Notes: a model not told the origin generated them from the letters alone. DNA of 64,000 nt from Brevibacterium sp. UMB1308A (GCF_030230605.1 NZ_JASPDO010000009.1:1-64000), one strand, 5' to 3'. Counted from the first letter of the stretch, positions 17,818 to 28,485 are shown. Translations and numbers: made by a program.

Positions 17818-18586
17818 CCGTTCCCGCTGGGGAGCTGAACTCGCACTGATCGCGGCTGTCTCACTGGGGCAGTCCGCGATCTACGCGATTGTGCGCCTCG
17901 TTGACATTTCCACCCGTGGACCCATCTCTGACGCACAGGCCAAACTCAACACCTCGGAGTCCATCCGTCCGCTCTTTGACCTGCTGTACCAGCTGTTAGG
18001 GATTGGGTTTGCGGTGGTCCCGGTGGCCCTTGCTATGTGGCTCATGGCCCGTGACAAGGACACCGCCCCATCCACCCCGTCACTGCGCACACGCATGGGG
18101 TGGCCCGGCAACCTGCGTGGCTGGCTGGTTCACATCTTGTGGGGTGCGGGCCTATTCGCGGTGATCGGTGTAGGCACTTTGGGGGTCTACTTCCTGGGGC
18201 GCACGCTGGGGATCACAGCACAGATCATGCCCAATAACCTAAACGCCTACTGGTGGACCGTTCCCGTGCTCATCCTGCACGCCATCAAGAACGGGGTCTT
18301 AGAGGAAGTCTTGCTTCTGGGCTACGCCACCGACCGGTTACACAAAATGCGCATCAGCCCATGGGTGGCAATCATTAGCCTGGCGCTATTTCGTGGCTCT
18401 TACCACTTGTACCAGGGGATCGGGCCGTTTGTGGGCAACGTGCTCATGGGCCTGCTCTTTGGCTACCTATACTTCTTTGGCCCGCGTTCTATCCGCGGTT
18501 CAGTCATGCCGTTTGTGTGGGCGCACACGTTCATTGACGTGGTGGGGTTCACCGCACCTGGAATCCTTCACGCTGTAGACGCATAA
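17807..18586 (+). CDS. CPBP family intramembrane metalloprotease
   Basis: A 259-residue membrane protein of the CPBP (CAAX protease/Abi) family with about seven to eight helices. The three family motifs are visible: EEVLLLGY (double Glu), RGSYHLYQG (His) and HTFID near the C-terminus. Members cleave prenylated or membrane proteins, or act in bacteriocin self-immunity; the role here is unknown. The GTG at 17807 overlaps the RND gene by 11 bp, so it is probably co-expressed with the exporter. Confidence 0.9.
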   Translation: MKADRSRWGAELALIAAVSLGQSAIYAIVRLVDISTRGPISDAQAKLNTSESIRPLFDLLYQLLGIGFAVVPVALAMWLMARDKDTAPSTPSLRTRMGWPGNLRGWLVHILWGAGLFAVIGVGTLGVYFLGRTLGITAQIMPNNLNAYWWTVPVLILHAIKNGVLEEVLLLGYATDRLHKMRISPWVAIISLALFRGSYHLYQGIGPFVGNVLMGLLFGYLYFFGPRSIRGSVMPFVWAHTFIDVVGFTAPGILHAVDA

Positions 18587-18629
18587 GACGTGTCGCTGTA
18601 AACAGCGCTGGCCTAAAACAGTGCCAGGC

Positions 18630-19274
18630 TTAAATCACAACCTCGCCCTGAGGCGTGGTGAATGTGGCCGAAATAAGGCCAGGCGCCGCATTGGGTGCCG
18701 TCCAGTCGATCCCAATTTCTGGAATCGGCTTAGGGTCGTCAGTTCCCAGCCATTCGCGCACCCTGTCGCGGTTACCTGCTATCTGCAAGGACTTGATCGC
18801 AACGTCACTACTTGGTGACTTCCAGTGCCCCGGCTGATCCGCAACGGGTGACAGCCAGTGAATGAAGTACGGCAACTGAGGGTCTGCCATGAGCCCCTTG
18901 ACGCCGATCTGCTTCCATTCGAGTTCCGGGCCATCCACGGCCTGTCGGTTACCGTCAACAGCCTTGCGCCCCAGGCGCTCCTCTACGCTAGTCAGATTGT
19001 CGGTGCGCACGCACCAACCCATCCAGCCGCCACCCAGCTCGGACCGTGCACGCACCGCCTGGCCATAGGGGGTTGCAAAAGCTGCCGGGTGTTCAAGCGC
19101 CTCGACGACCTCAACATAGTGGCCACCCGTAAGAGGGAAAATCAGGTTGCGGGTTCCGAAGCGTGGATGCACTCCACCATCGTAAAAAGACAAGCCGAGT
19201 TTCTCAGCCAGGCGTTCTGCTGTTGCCTGGTATCCATCTGGCTGTGCCGCAAACGAAAGATGATCCAAGTGCAT
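18630..19274 (-). CDS. VOC/glyoxalase-like domain protein
   Basis: About 214 residues with the glyoxalase-like fold (MHLDHLSFAA start, FGTRNLIFPLTGGHYVEVVEALEHP in the first half, FIHWLSPVADQPGHW in the second). Such proteins bind a metal and modify or sequester small molecules; no substrate can be inferred. The start at 19274 is chosen because MHLDHL is the conserved opening strand; an in-frame GTG at 19292 would add six residues. The start codon sits in a perfect 14-bp inverted repeat (19259-19307), and a palindromic site lies 37 bp upstream. Confidence 0.85.
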   Translation of the reverse strand: MHLDHLSFAAQPDGYQATAERLAEKLGLSFYDGGVHPRFGTRNLIFPLTGGHYVEVVEALEHPAAFATPYGQAVRARSELGGGWMGWCVRTDNLTSVEERLGRKAVDGNRQAVDGPELEWKQIGVKGLMADPQLPYFIHWLSPVADQPGHWKSPSSDVAIKSLQIAGNRDRVREWLGTDDPKPIPEIGIDWTAPNAAPGLISATFTTPQGEVVI

Positions 19275-19307
19275 GTGTGTACTGTGACACACGGCACTTG
19301 GATCATC
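19259..19307 (-). repeat. 14-bp perfect inverted repeat spanning the VOC gene start
   Basis: GATGATCCAAGTGC (19259-19272) and GCACTTGGATCATC (19294-19307) are exact reverse complements, separated by 21 nt. One arm is the first codons of the VOC gene, so an inverted copy of the gene start lies immediately upstream. In mRNA the arms would pair and put the start codon at the edge of the loop, occluding initiation. Confidence 0.85.
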
Positions 19308-19310
19308 TTG

Positions 19311-19326
19311 TTAGGTCAACCTAACT
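19311..19326. promoter_or_regulatory. Palindromic operator-like site
   Basis: The plus strand reads TTAGGTCAACCTAAC, and with the preceding G at 19310 forms the palindrome GTTAGGT-CA-ACCTAAC. The half-sites resemble DtxR/IdeR-type boxes, but the centre is shorter than that consensus. On the minus strand it contains TTGACC, so it may overlap the -35 element of the VOC gene. Confidence 0.5.
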
Positions 19327-19375
19327 ATGAGATGGCTCGTTGGCACTTCAGATCGCTGAAGCACAAACGATCAGC

Positions 19376-19864
19376 TCAGTGTCCTTCGGACTTGAAGCGC
19401 TCGATCGACTCGTTCACGATGCGCTCGGCTTCTTCACGGCCAGCCCATTCGGAACCCTTGACGTACTTGCCTGGCTCCAGGTCCTTGTAGTGAACAAAGA
19501 AGTGCTCAATCGCATCGAGCTGGAACTTCGAAATGTCTTTCACATCAGTGATGTCGTCGAAGCGTGGGTCATCGGCGAGAACAGCCAGAACCTTGTCGTC
19601 ACCACCAGCTTCGTCAACCATCTTGAAAACACCAATAGGGCGAGCGTCAAGCTGGCAACCAGGGAACACTGATTCGTGGAGCAGAACCAGAACGTCCAGT
19701 GGGTCACCGTCTTCACCCAAGGTGTCTTCGAAGTACCCGTAGTCGGTGGGGTAAGCCATCGAGGTGAACAGGTAGCGGTCCAGTTTGACGCGCCCGGTTT
19801 CGTGGTCCACTTCGTACTTGTTGCGCGAACCGGCAGGAATTTCGATTGTGGCCAAAAGCTCCAT
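19376..19864 (-). CDS. ppa: Inorganic pyrophosphatase
   Basis: A 162-residue family I soluble pyrophosphatase that hydrolyses PPi in the cytoplasm and pulls biosynthetic reactions forward. The signature DGDPLDVLV (52-60) is present, along with the N-terminal [13 protein letters not shown], the substrate-binding YPTDYGY and the late block [15 protein letters not shown]. Length is typical for the prokaryotic enzyme. Transcribed divergently from dacB across 143 bp. Confidence 0.98.
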   Translation of the reverse strand: MELLATIEIPAGSRNKYEVDHETGRVKLDRYLFTSMAYPTDYGYFEDTLGEDGDPLDVLVLLHESVFPGCQLDARPIGVFKMVDEAGGDDKVLAVLADDPRFDDITDVKDISKFQLDAIEHFFVHYKDLEPGKYVKGSEWAGREEAERIVNESIERFKSEGH

Positions 19865-20007
19865 GAATGCTCCATTTCTGGCTAGTGCTGGCTAGTAGGC
19901 ACGCACGGAAAACGCGCCTGAGAGATACCTCCCTTAGCATAGAGAATAATAAGCGGAGTGCACTGGTGAAAGCACCACCCCTCACCCACAATCTCAATTG
20001 GAAGAGT

Positions 20008-21432
20008 ATGACCAGTCGAAAAGCCCGTCGTCGTCAAGAACGCAACCGAAAAAACGGTCTAATGATCACCAGTGCGGGAGTGATCGTAGCGCTCGCAGGT
20101 TATGTAGCTCTTGACGTAGCGGACATCGCTCCTGGTTTCCTCACCACCAAGCCACCCATCGAAGTGCAAGCACTTCCGCAGCCCGCGCCTGAATCGCACA
20201 GCTCTGTCGACATGCCCGCGCTGGCAGATGACGCGCCTGTGCCACACGATCTGAAACATCGGCTCGACCCAGTCTTCGACTCCGCAAAAGACCCGTCCGC
20301 GTTCTCTGCCGAAGTCCGGGACGCCAAAACAGGCGACACACTCTATGACAAGGACGCCAACCGAGCCCGGACACCCGCCTCGGTCACCAAAGTTCTCACC
20401 GCCACCGCAGCCCTGGACGCGCTGGGACCTTCCAGCCGGTTCACAACAGAAGCCCTCCTTGACGGCGACACCCTGTTTCTCAAAGGTGGGGGAGACGTGT
20501 TACTTGGCGCCGGCGAGTCCGACCCCAACTCAATCATTGGGCACGCAGGGCTAGGAACACTGGCAGAAACCACCTCGGCGTTCTTAAAGGACCGAGGTCG
20601 CACCTCCGTGACGCTGCGCGCGGACGTCTCCCGGTATGAAGGCGCCGACTTTCGCAAGAAATGGGACCGGGCAGACATTGGCAACGGCTATATCGCGCCC
20701 GTCAAACCACTCATGGTGGACGCCGGGTTGGTGAAGCGCGCACGCTTTTCTTCGCGTGAACAAGACCCCGTGAACCGTGCCGTCAAAGACTTTGAGAAGG
20801 CGCTCAAAGACCGCGGGATCGACGTAAAGGTGGAAAAGCCCCAAGCGACGCCGGAGTCTGCTGAGAAAGCAGCTCAAGTGGAATCTGCCCCGGTCAGCAG
20901 CGTGATCCGATACATGCTCTTGCACTCCGACAACGTGGTTGCGGAAAACTTGGGTGTCGAAGTGGCCATCAAACGTGGCGACAAACCAGGGCTTGAGGCG
21001 TCCCCGCAAGCTGTGCTCAATCAGCTTAAGGACATGAAACTCGACACCGCGTCGATCACTCTGGGCGACACGTCAGGGCTTAACTACGACAACCGGATTT
21101 CGCCCAACGAACTCACCCAGATCATCACCAGTGTCGCCCAACGTGAAGAACTAGCAGAGCTTCTCCCCAACATGCCGGTGGGAGGGCTTTCGGGCACGCT
21201 CGTCAAACGCTATGACGACCCAGAAACTGAGTCAGCTGCCGGAGTCGTCAGCGCCAAAACCGGAACCTTGGCAACCGTGACCAGCCTGTCCGGTGTAGTC
21301 ACCACCAAGGACGGTCGCCTCCTCACCTTCACCATCATGGCCGACGGTCTAGAACGCGGCGGGGCAGGCGAAGCGCGTCAAATCGTAGACAAAGCAGTTA
21401 CTGCGTTAGCAGAATGTGGGTGCTCAGGGTGA
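20008..21432 (+). CDS. dacB: D-alanyl-D-alanine carboxypeptidase/endopeptidase (PBP4 type)
   Basis: A 474-residue peptidase S13 protein that trims peptidoglycan stem peptides outside the cell. A basic N-terminus (MTSRKARRRQERNRKNG) precedes a membrane anchor at 17-36. Active-site motifs are S125-VTK, then SDN (LHSDNVVAENL) and KTGT (SAKTGTLATV) towards the C-terminus. The ATG at 20008 follows GGAAGAG. The frame is open back to 19867, but that part crosses the ppa promoter. First gene of the dacB-DUF3180 operon. Confidence 0.95.
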   Translation: MTSRKARRRQERNRKNGLMITSAGVIVALAGYVALDVADIAPGFLTTKPPIEVQALPQPAPESHSSVDMPALADDAPVPHDLKHRLDPVFDSAKDPSAFSAEVRDAKTGDTLYDKDANRARTPASVTKVLTATAALDALGPSSRFTTEALLDGDTLFLKGGGDVLLGAGESDPNSIIGHAGLGTLAETTSAFLKDRGRTSVTLRADVSRYEGADFRKKWDRADIGNGYIAPVKPLMVDAGLVKRARFSSREQDPVNRAVKDFEKALKDRGIDVKVEKPQATPESAEKAAQVESAPVSSVIRYMLLHSDNVVAENLGVEVAIKRGDKPGLEASPQAVLNQLKDMKLDTASITLGDTSGLNYDNRISPNELTQIITSVAQREELAELLPNMPVGGLSGTLVKRYDDPETESAAGVVSAKTGTLATVTSLSGVVTTKDGRLLTFTIMADGLERGGAGEARQIVDKAVTALAECGCSG

Positions 21433-22427
21433 CCGAACAACCTTTTCACGTGCCCACGGTTGTGCGCACCGGACGTGAACTCGTAGCCCCTGGACCCATT
21501 CCTGACGCGGACACTGCCCGCACCCTGGTGCAGGATCTGCGCGAAGCTGCGGACACCTCGGTCGATTTGGTCCTCCGCACCGTCAACCTGCCACGGGAAT
21601 GGGAAGACAACGTCCGCAACACTGTCACCGGCGACACCGTCTTAGTGGTCGACCGGATGGGGTGGCTCACCGCTAACGCCCAGACATTCGCAGAGCTAGG
21701 CGCCAGTTTCATGACCCCGCCCAAACCGTCCATCTTCCGCATCAACCCAGTGGTTCGCGTGGGTTCCGCGCAACTGGGCACCGTGCTTGCCGTCCTGGCC
21801 GGGCGGGTCCTAGGCCAGTTCGACCCGCTGGGCTCCCACCGCAGGCTCATGCTGGTCGCACCCAATGTGTTAGAAACTGAGCGGCGGCTTGAAGTGAATC
21901 CCCGCGACTTCCGCCTGTGGGTGACCCTCCACGAAACAACCCACCGCGTGCAGTTCGCCATGGCCCCGTGGCTGCGGGACTACATGATTGAGCGAGTGAG
22001 CATCCTGGTACAAAAGTCCACGCAAGACGAAAACTGGATTGAAGCGCTCAAAGGCGGGTCTCTGCTCGACGCCATCACCACCCCCGACAAACGTCAAGCA
22101 GTCAACGAAATCACCGCGGTCATGAGCGTGCTCGAAGGCCACGCGGACGTCGTCATGGACTCGTGCGGGCCATCCGTGATCCCCACTGTTGCCAGAATCC
22201 GCCGCGCATTCGACCGCAGGCGAGCCACCAGCGTCAACGGGCTGAACCGACTCTTGGGATTCCAAAACAAAATGGATCAGTACACCACCGGCGCCGCGTT
22301 TATCCGCGGAGTCGTCAAGCACCGTGGCCATGCCGGATTGCACCCACTGTGGCAAGCGCCTGAAAACCTGCCAACTAAGGCGGAACTGGGCAACCCCGAA
22401 CTCTGGCTGGAGCGCATCCGTGCCTAG
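21429..22427 (+). CDS. Zinc-dependent metalloprotease, DUF2342 family
   Basis: About 332 residues of the actinobacterial DUF2342 family, found next to dacB and tilS in many relatives. It shows the zinc motif HETTH (VTLHETTHRVQF) and a downstream EGHADVVMD that can supply the third ligand. No signal peptide is visible, so it probably acts in the cytoplasm; its substrate is unknown. The GTG at 21429 overlaps the dacB stop as GTGA and is preferred over the ATG at 21414. Confidence 0.93.
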   Translation: MTEQPFHVPTVVRTGRELVAPGPIPDADTARTLVQDLREAADTSVDLVLRTVNLPREWEDNVRNTVTGDTVLVVDRMGWLTANAQTFAELGASFMTPPKPSIFRINPVVRVGSAQLGTVLAVLAGRVLGQFDPLGSHRRLMLVAPNVLETERRLEVNPRDFRLWVTLHETTHRVQFAMAPWLRDYMIERVSILVQKSTQDENWIEALKGGSLLDAITTPDKRQAVNEITAVMSVLEGHADVVMDSCGPSVIPTVARIRRAFDRRRATSVNGLNRLLGFQNKMDQYTTGAAFIRGVVKHRGHAGLHPLWQAPENLPTKAELGNPELWLERIRA

Positions 22428-23400
22428 ACGACCCAGGCTGGATCCCGCCTCGGCGAAAATCCGCAAAGCTGTCGAAGACGCGCTGGAACCCGGTCACACA
22501 TACCTCATTGCGGTATCCGGGGGAGCGGACTCCATGAGCCTGGCCGCCGCATGCGCGTTCCTCACCCGCAAGGACTATGAGTTTGTAGCGGTCACCGTTG
22601 ACCACGGGTTACAGGAAGGAAGCGCCGAGGTCGCAGCCCGCACCCAGCGGGCGCTGACCGACCTGGGACTCACCACAACCGTTGAAACAGCGGAGGTGAC
22701 GGCGACCTCGGACGGCCTTGAAGCCGACGCGCGCACGGCCCGGTACGCGGCCCTCGACCGGGTAGCCAAGGAGAGGGGAGCTGCGGGCGTTCTGCTGGCC
22801 CACACACAAAACGACCAGGCCGAAACCGTGCTGTTGGGGCTCCTACGGGGCTCCGGCGCGCGATCCCTTGCCGGCATGAGGCCCCGCGCCGGCCGGTATA
22901 TCCGCCCACTGTTGGGCATCACCCGGGCCGAAACCGAATCCGCCACCACCGCGCAAAACATTCCCGTGTGGAACGACCCCATGAACTCAGACCCCAGCTT
23001 CACACGGGTCAAAGTGCGCACCCAGCTGATGCCCGCGCTCGCCGAGGTCGCAGGCCCCGGCGTGTACGCCAACCTGGCACGTACCGCCCGCCTTCTGGCC
23101 ATGGACTCCGACCAACTGGAATCCCAAACCGACGCCCAGGCGCACATCCGCGGTGACACACTTCTGCACACCGCCGCTGAGTTGCCTGTCGCGTTGCGCA
23201 CGCGCGTGATCCGGGACTGGCTGTGGCAATTCTCGCCCACCAACGAAGCGGGCTTCCATCACGTCACCGCAATTGATGACCTGCTGACAGGAGTGCGGAC
23301 AGGTGCGGTGTCGTGTCCTCCCGCCGCCGAGGTGGTCCGCACCCGCGCCGGTGACGTCCAGTTCCGCAGGCGTGACGGGCAAGCACCCATTTACAGGTAA
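22420..23400 (+). CDS. tilS: tRNA(Ile)-lysidine synthetase
   Basis: About 326 residues. It ligates lysine to C34 of tRNA-Ile2, changing codon reading from AUG to AUA. The PP-loop SGGADS is at 33-38, followed by TVDHGLQEGS and the LLAHTQNDQAET block. The GTG at 22420 overlaps the previous gene by 8 bp; the open frame to 22324 lies inside that gene. The C-terminal part is short, as in other actinobacterial enzymes that lack the full C-terminal domains of E. coli TilS. Confidence 0.95.
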   Translation: MPRRPRLDPASAKIRKAVEDALEPGHTYLIAVSGGADSMSLAAACAFLTRKDYEFVAVTVDHGLQEGSAEVAARTQRALTDLGLTTTVETAEVTATSDGLEADARTARYAALDRVAKERGAAGVLLAHTQNDQAETVLLGLLRGSGARSLAGMRPRAGRYIRPLLGITRAETESATTAQNIPVWNDPMNSDPSFTRVKVRTQLMPALAEVAGPGVYANLARTARLLAMDSDQLESQTDAQAHIRGDTLLHTAAELPVALRTRVIRDWLWQFSPTNEAGFHHVTAIDDLLTGVRTGAVSCPPAAEVVRTRAGDVQFRRRDGQAPIYR

Positions 23401-23436
23401 GCTAAAACGAGCAGCGAAAACAAGAAAGGACGCAAC

Positions 23437-23988
23437 GTGGATCAGCGCGACCTGGGCGATGACATTGAAGAGATCTTGGTAACCGAAACACAGATCAAAC
23501 ACCGACTCACTGAACTCGCAGCCGACATCGACCGGGACTACGAAGGTAAAGACCTTCTGGTAGTGGGAGTCCTCAAGGGCGCTGTCATGGTGATGGCTGA
23601 TCTGGCCCGTGCCCTGCACTCGCACGTTCGCATGGACTGGATGGCTGTATCTTCCTACGGCTCCGGCACCAAGTCTTCTGGTGTTGTCCGGATTCTTAAA
23701 GACCTCGACACGGACCTCAAAGACCAGCACGTCCTGATTGTGGAGGACATTATTGACTCTGGTCTGACGCTTTCGTGGCTTCTGTCTAACCTTAAGTCCC
23801 GCGGTGCGGCTTCGGTGGAGATTTGCACCATGTTGCGCAAACCCGAAGCCCTTAAGGTCGACATTGATGTGCGTTATGTAGGCTTTGACGTTCCTAACAA
23901 GTTTGTTGTGGGATACGGGCTAGACTACGCCGAGAAGTACCGCAACGTACCGTTTGTCGCGACTCTAGCGCCACACGTTTACAGTTAG
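23437..23988 (+). CDS. hpt: Hypoxanthine phosphoribosyltransferase
   Basis: A 183-residue type I phosphoribosyltransferase that salvages hypoxanthine (and usually guanine) with PRPP to form IMP/GMP. The PRPP-binding signature is [15 protein letters not shown]. The early [15 protein letters not shown] and late [25 protein letters not shown] blocks are typical. The GTG at 23437 is preceded by a strong AAGAAAGGA. The tilS-hpt-ftsH order is widely conserved in Gram-positive bacteria. Confidence 0.97.
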   Translation: MDQRDLGDDIEEILVTETQIKHRLTELAADIDRDYEGKDLLVVGVLKGAVMVMADLARALHSHVRMDWMAVSSYGSGTKSSGVVRILKDLDTDLKDQHVLIVEDIIDSGLTLSWLLSNLKSRGAASVEICTMLRKPEALKVDIDVRYVGFDVPNKFVVGYGLDYAEKYRNVPFVATLAPHVYS

Positions 23989-24031
23989 TAGTCCTGCAAG
24001 AACGACCCGCAAGCACGTACAGAGAGAATTA

Positions 24032-26200
24032 ATGGCCAACAACAACAACGATCTGAAACGTCGGGAACCTAAAGGGCCCGACAATAAGGATTCCAGCAAG
24101 TCCGGCGTGAAGAAGTTGACGCGTGGACCCGTCCTGTGGATCGTGCTCGCAATTGTCATCGTTTCTATTGGGATGATGTGGCTGTCCGGGGGTGGCTACC
24201 AGCGCATCGACACCAAACAGGGACTTGAACTGCTCAACGGCAAGACCGTGGAACAGATCAAGGTTGTTGACGGTGACCAGCGTGTAGACATGGTGTTGAC
24301 CGAAGATTACAAGGTCGACGACCGGAACTACGGCAAGCGCGTGCAATTCTTCTACGTGGAGCCACGTGGAGATCAGGTCATCAAGGCGATCAACGACGCT
24401 GACATTAAAAAGGGCTACACCGACGAAGTTCCTAAGCGGTCGTTCCTCACCTCTCTGCTTCTCAACGTCATCCCGTTCGTCATCATCTTGGCCATTTTCT
24501 GGTTCCTGCTCTCGCAGATGTCCGGGGGCGCCAAGGGGATCATGAACTTTGGTAAATCCAAAGCAAAAATGGTCAACAAAGAACACCCTGACGTCACGTT
24601 TAAGGACGTTGCGGGTGTAGACGAAGCGCTGGAAGAGCTCCAGGAAATTAAGGAGTTCCTGGCTGAACCAAAGAAGTTCACGGACTTGGGAGCCAAGATC
24701 CCTAAGGGTGTCATGCTCTACGGCCCTCCCGGAACCGGTAAAACCCTATTGGCCCGTGCTGTTGCTGGAGAAGCGGGCGTGCCGTTCTTCTCTATTTCTG
24801 GTTCCGACTTTGTTGAAATGTACGTGGGTGTGGGTGCTTCACGTGTCCGCGACCTGTTCGAACAGGCTAAGAACAACTCACCGGCCATCATCTTTATTGA
24901 CGAAATCGACGCAGTTGGTCGTCAGCGTGGAGCCGGAATGGGTGGCGGTAACGACGAACGCGAACAGACGCTCAACCAGTTGCTCGTTGAGATGGACGGT
25001 TTTGACGCCACCACCAACGTGATCCTCATTGCGGCAACCAACCGCCCCGATGTTCTGGACCCCGCTCTTTTGCGTCCTGGACGTTTCGACCGCCAGGTCA
25101 ACGTGGAAGTCCCCGACATGAAGGGACGCCAACACATTCTGGGAGTCCACGCGCGCAACAAACCGCTTGCGCCTGAAGTGGACCTTGGGCAAATCGCTAA
25201 ACGCACCCCAGGTTTCTCTGGTGCAGACTTGGCGAACGTCCTCAATGAAGCTGCTTTGCTTACTGCACGTTCGGGTCGCACGCAGATCGACAACCGAATC
25301 CTGGACGAAGCGATTGACCGCGTGATCGCAGGGCCACAGAAGCGTACCCGCCTCATGAACGATAAAGAACGTTTGGTCACCGCGTACCACGAAGGTGGGC
25401 ACGCGCTTGTTGCCGCTGCCATGAACCACACCGACCCGGTGACAAAGGTGACCATCCTCCCACGTGGTCGCGCGCTGGGATACACCATGGTTCTTCCAAG
25501 CGAAGACAAGTACTCCACCACGCGCAATGAACTCTTAGACCAGCTTGCTTATGCGATGGGTGGGCGCGTTGCTGAAGAAATCGTGTTCCACGACCCCACA
25601 ACGGGTGCCAGCAACGACATTGAAAAAGCCACCAGCACGGCCAAGAAGATGGTCACGCAGTACGGCATGACGCAAAGCGTTGGAATGGTCAAGATTGGTG
25701 ACGTTTCCTCTGAGCCGTTTGCCGGACGTGGGCAAGGTGCAGAAGCTCACGCATCTGACGAAACCTACCGTCAGATCGACCTGGAGATTCGCGCACTCGT
25801 TGACGCGGCGCACGCCGACGCCTACCGCGCGCTGAATGAAAACCGCGACATCCTGGACCGCTTAGCCCACGAACTCCTCGAAAAAGAAACCTTGGATCAG
25901 GCGGAGCTTGCCCAGATCTTTGCCGAGGTTAAGAAGGCTCCGAAGCGTGATGTGTGGCTGGCTGACCCGTCGCGTCCTGTTTCCAACATTCCGCCTATCG
26001 CGGTTCCGGAACGTGTGCGTCCTGAAAGCCCCGAGGTGTGGGAAGCGCCACTTGACGCGCCCCAAACGCAACCAGGGGAGTCGGGACAGCCGCCCATCGA
26101 CACGCACCCAAACCCCGGTAACCAGCCACCTCAGGCAGGCCCTGGGGTGCCGGAACCTGGAACACCGGGTGACCAGCAACCACCGTGGACTGAACGCTAA
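24032..26200 (+). CDS. ftsH: ATP-dependent zinc metalloprotease FtsH
   Basis: A 722-residue membrane-bound AAA+ protease that extracts and degrades membrane and misfolded proteins. Helix 1 (about 34-50), an extracytoplasmic domain and helix 2 (about 141-162) precede the AAA module: Walker A GPPGTGKT at 231-238, Walker [10 protein letters not shown], and the second region of homology [18 protein letters not shown]. The zinc site HEGGH is at 453-457. The last 70 residues are a Pro/Gln/Gly-rich cytoplasmic tail typical of actinobacterial FtsH. Its stop overlaps the folE start by one base. Confidence 0.98.
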   Translation: MANNNNDLKRREPKGPDNKDSSKSGVKKLTRGPVLWIVLAIVIVSIGMMWLSGGGYQRIDTKQGLELLNGKTVEQIKVVDGDQRVDMVLTEDYKVDDRNYGKRVQFFYVEPRGDQVIKAINDADIKKGYTDEVPKRSFLTSLLLNVIPFVIILAIFWFLLSQMSGGAKGIMNFGKSKAKMVNKEHPDVTFKDVAGVDEALEELQEIKEFLAEPKKFTDLGAKIPKGVMLYGPPGTGKTLLARAVAGEAGVPFFSISGSDFVEMYVGVGASRVRDLFEQAKNNSPAIIFIDEIDAVGRQRGAGMGGGNDEREQTLNQLLVEMDGFDATTNVILIAATNRPDVLDPALLRPGRFDRQVNVEVPDMKGRQHILGVHARNKPLAPEVDLGQIAKRTPGFSGADLANVLNEAALLTARSGRTQIDNRILDEAIDRVIAGPQKRTRLMNDKERLVTAYHEGGHALVAAAMNHTDPVTKVTILPRGRALGYTMVLPSEDKYSTTRNELLDQLAYAMGGRVAEEIVFHDPTTGASNDIEKATSTAKKMVTQYGMTQSVGMVKIGDVSSEPFAGRGQGAEAHASDETYRQIDLEIRALVDAAHADAYRALNENRDILDRLAHELLEKETLDQAELAQIFAEVKKAPKRDVWLADPSRPVSNIPPIAVPERVRPESPEVWEAPLDAPQTQPGESGQPPIDTHPNPGNQPPQAGPGVPEPGTPGDQQPPWTER

Positions 26201-26766
26201 TGGTGGATCAGCCGCGCATTGAGGCAGCGGTCCGCGAAATCCTGTACGCGATTGGTGAAGACCCCAACCGCGACGGACTACAGGAAACACCCGGGCGAGT
26301 AGCCCGTGCGTATGCGGAACTGTTCGCCGGAATGGGGCAAGACCCGGCAGAAGTGTTGTCGACCACGTTCGAAATCGGGCACGACGAAATGGTGTTGGTG
26401 CGCAACATCGAAATGTTCTCCACGTGTGAACATCACTTGTTGCCGTTCCACGGGGTTGCGCACGTGGGTTACATCCCCAACACCTCGGGACGTGTGACCG
26501 GGCTTTCGAAGCTGGCTCGCTTAGTCGAGCTGTACGCGCGCAGGCCACAGGTCCAGGAACGGCTCACCGGCCAGATCGCCGACGCGCTCATGGAACACCT
26601 GGAGCCCCGGGGCGCAATCGTGGTGATCGAAGCCGAACACCTGTGCATGTCCATGCGCGGTGTGGACAAGGCCGGCGCGTCAACAATTACGTCAGCTGTA
26701 CGCGGTAGCTTGCGCAAACCAACATCGCGTGCCGAAGCTATGAGTTTGATCCGAGGCACAACATGA
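26200..26766 (+). CDS. folE: GTP cyclohydrolase I
   Basis: A 188-residue enzyme that converts GTP to 7,8-dihydroneopterin triphosphate, the first committed step of folate synthesis. The zinc-binding [12 protein letters not shown] and the VAHVGYIP and GLSKLARLV blocks are present. The second zinc cysteine is in [11 protein letters not shown]. The ATG overlaps the last base of ftsH (TAATGG), and its own stop overlaps folP as ATGA. Confidence 0.98.
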   Translation: MVDQPRIEAAVREILYAIGEDPNRDGLQETPGRVARAYAELFAGMGQDPAEVLSTTFEIGHDEMVLVRNIEMFSTCEHHLLPFHGVAHVGYIPNTSGRVTGLSKLARLVELYARRPQVQERLTGQIADALMEHLEPRGAIVVIEAEHLCMSMRGVDKAGASTITSAVRGSLRKPTSRAEAMSLIRGTT

Positions 26767-27563
26767 AAATCATGGGGATTTTGAACGTCACCCCAGATTC
26801 CTTTTCTGACGGCGGGCGCTACTTCGACACCACGAGTGCGCTCGACCACGCACACCAAATGGTCGAAGACGGCGCCCACATCATTGACGTGGGAGGCGAA
26901 TCGACGCGCCCCGGTTCAGCCCGGGTGGGTGAAGAAGAGGAGCAACGCCGCGTGCTCCCCGTGGTGACAGAGCTTGCCAAACAGGGGATCGCGGTGAGCG
27001 TGGACACCATGAACGCGTCCACCATGCGCGCTTGCTTAGAGGCGGGGGCGCAGTACATCAATGACGTGTCAGCAGGGCAAATGGACCCCGACATGCTACG
27101 ACTGGCGGCTGAAACGCACAGCGAAATCATCCTCATGCACTGGCGTGGCCTGCTGTCTGACGCGGGCGCCGTATTCCACTACGACAACGTAGTAGAAGAA
27201 GTGCGCGAAGAACTGAGCCAGCGAGTCGACGCCGCCGTGGACGCGGGCGTGAACCCCGGTCGCATCATCGTGGACCCAGGGCTGGGATTTTCGAAGAACG
27301 CGCAACACAACTGGACACTCATGTCCCACCTGGACCGGCTGGCCAGTTTGGGTCCCCGGCTGCTGGTGGCAGGTTCGCGCAAAAGGTTCCTGTCCTCGCA
27401 TCTGGAGGAAACCGGCGCCGAGGTGGACGAACGCAATTTGGATATTGCCACCTCGGCGTTGACCGCCCTTGCCTGCCACGCGCGCGCCTGGGGCGTGCGC
27501 GTCCACGATGTGCGCACCTCGGCAGTGGTCGCCAGCGTCACCGAACGGGCCCTCCATGGGTGA
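26763..27563 (+). CDS. folP: Dihydropteroate synthase
   Basis: A 266-residue enzyme that condenses p-aminobenzoate with dihydropterin pyrophosphate, the sulfonamide target. The first signature is [16 protein letters not shown] at the N-terminus, followed by [17 protein letters not shown]-like [11 protein letters not shown] and the pterin-binding block INDVSAGQ. A late S-RKRF segment ([11 protein letters not shown]) matches the phosphate-binding site. ATGA overlap with folE and 8-bp overlap with folBK. A divergent paralogue, folP2, lies at 46653-47531. Confidence 0.98.
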   Translation: MKIMGILNVTPDSFSDGGRYFDTTSALDHAHQMVEDGAHIIDVGGESTRPGSARVGEEEEQRRVLPVVTELAKQGIAVSVDTMNASTMRACLEAGAQYINDVSAGQMDPDMLRLAAETHSEIILMHWRGLLSDAGAVFHYDNVVEEVREELSQRVDAAVDAGVNPGRIIVDPGLGFSKNAQHNWTLMSHLDRLASLGPRLLVAGSRKRFLSSHLEETGAEVDERNLDIATSALTALACHARAWGVRVHDVRTSAVVASVTERALHG

Positions 27564-28485
27564 CGACCGGATCACTCTGACCGGGTTGAAAGCGCGTGGT
27601 TTTCACGGGGTTTTTGACTTTGAAAAACGCGAGGGTCAAGATTTTGTGGTCGACGTGGTGTTGCATGCCGACCACGCGCAGGCTGGGGCGTCAGACCGGT
27701 TAGAAGACACCATCAACTATGCGGATGTCGCGCAGATTGTGGCGGACCGCGTCACGGGTGAGCCCTTTGACTTGATTGAAGCTCTGGCGTGGGCAATTGC
27801 GGGCGATTTGTTGCGTGTGGCGGGTTCGGTGGAAGTCACAGTCCACAAGCCACAGGCGCCCATTGATCAGGACTTCCAAGATGTTTCGGTGACCGTGCGC
27901 AGGTCTGGTGCCCAGGGCCAGTCGGAGCGTTTGGTGCAGGACTTGGTGCGCGGCGGGCAGGCTGTAATCGGTGTGGGTGCCAACATGGGCAACCCCGCTG
28001 AAACGGTCCAAAGCGCCATGGACGCGCTTGACCTGCACCCGCACATCACGGTCTTGCAAAGGTCCTCGCTGTATAGGTCCGCGCCCGTCGGAGGAGTCGA
28101 ACAAGACGACTTCATCAACGCGGTGATGACGGTTGAAACTACGCTGTCCGCGTATGAACTGTTGGGCGTGTGCCAAGGTGTTGAGTTGGCGCACGGCCGC
28201 ACACGTGACGTGCGGTGGGGGCCACGCACGTTGGATCTGGACCTCATCCGGTTCACTTCGCATGAGGGGCTGGGCCGGGGTGCGGACATAGGCGATGCGA
28301 CCGCCGAACTGACACTCACCGATCCGGTGCTTACACTGCCTCACCCGGAAGCGGGCAACCGAGCGTTTGTGCTCGTACCCTGGCATGAAATTGATCCCAG
28401 CGCGACAATAGACGTAGACGGCACAACGCTGACGCTTCGTGAACGACTGGAAGAACTTGGCGACCAGGGGGTTGAACGAGCATGA
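27556..28485 (+). CDS. folBK: Fused dihydroneopterin aldolase / HPPK (FolB-FolK)
   Basis: A 309-residue fusion of two successive folate enzymes. Residues 1-120 are FolB (LTGLKARGFHGVFDFEKREGQ, YADVAQIV, SVEVTVHKPQAPI), which makes 6-hydroxymethyl-dihydropterin. Residues 135-309 are FolK (VIGVGANMGNPAETVQSAMDAL, SSLYRSAPVGGVEQDDFINAV, the catalytic RWGPRTLDLDLI), which pyrophosphorylates it for FolP. The start is the ATG at 27556, eight bases inside folP; the frame open to 27469 lies in folP. No stop or frameshift lies between the domains. Confidence 0.96.
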   Translation: MGDDRITLTGLKARGFHGVFDFEKREGQDFVVDVVLHADHAQAGASDRLEDTINYADVAQIVADRVTGEPFDLIEALAWAIAGDLLRVAGSVEVTVHKPQAPIDQDFQDVSVTVRRSGAQGQSERLVQDLVRGGQAVIGVGANMGNPAETVQSAMDALDLHPHITVLQRSSLYRSAPVGGVEQDDFINAVMTVETTLSAYELLGVCQGVELAHGRTRDVRWGPRTLDLDLIRFTSHEGLGRGADIGDATAELTLTDPVLTLPHPEAGNRAFVLVPWHEIDPSATIDVDGTTLTLRERLEELGDQGVERA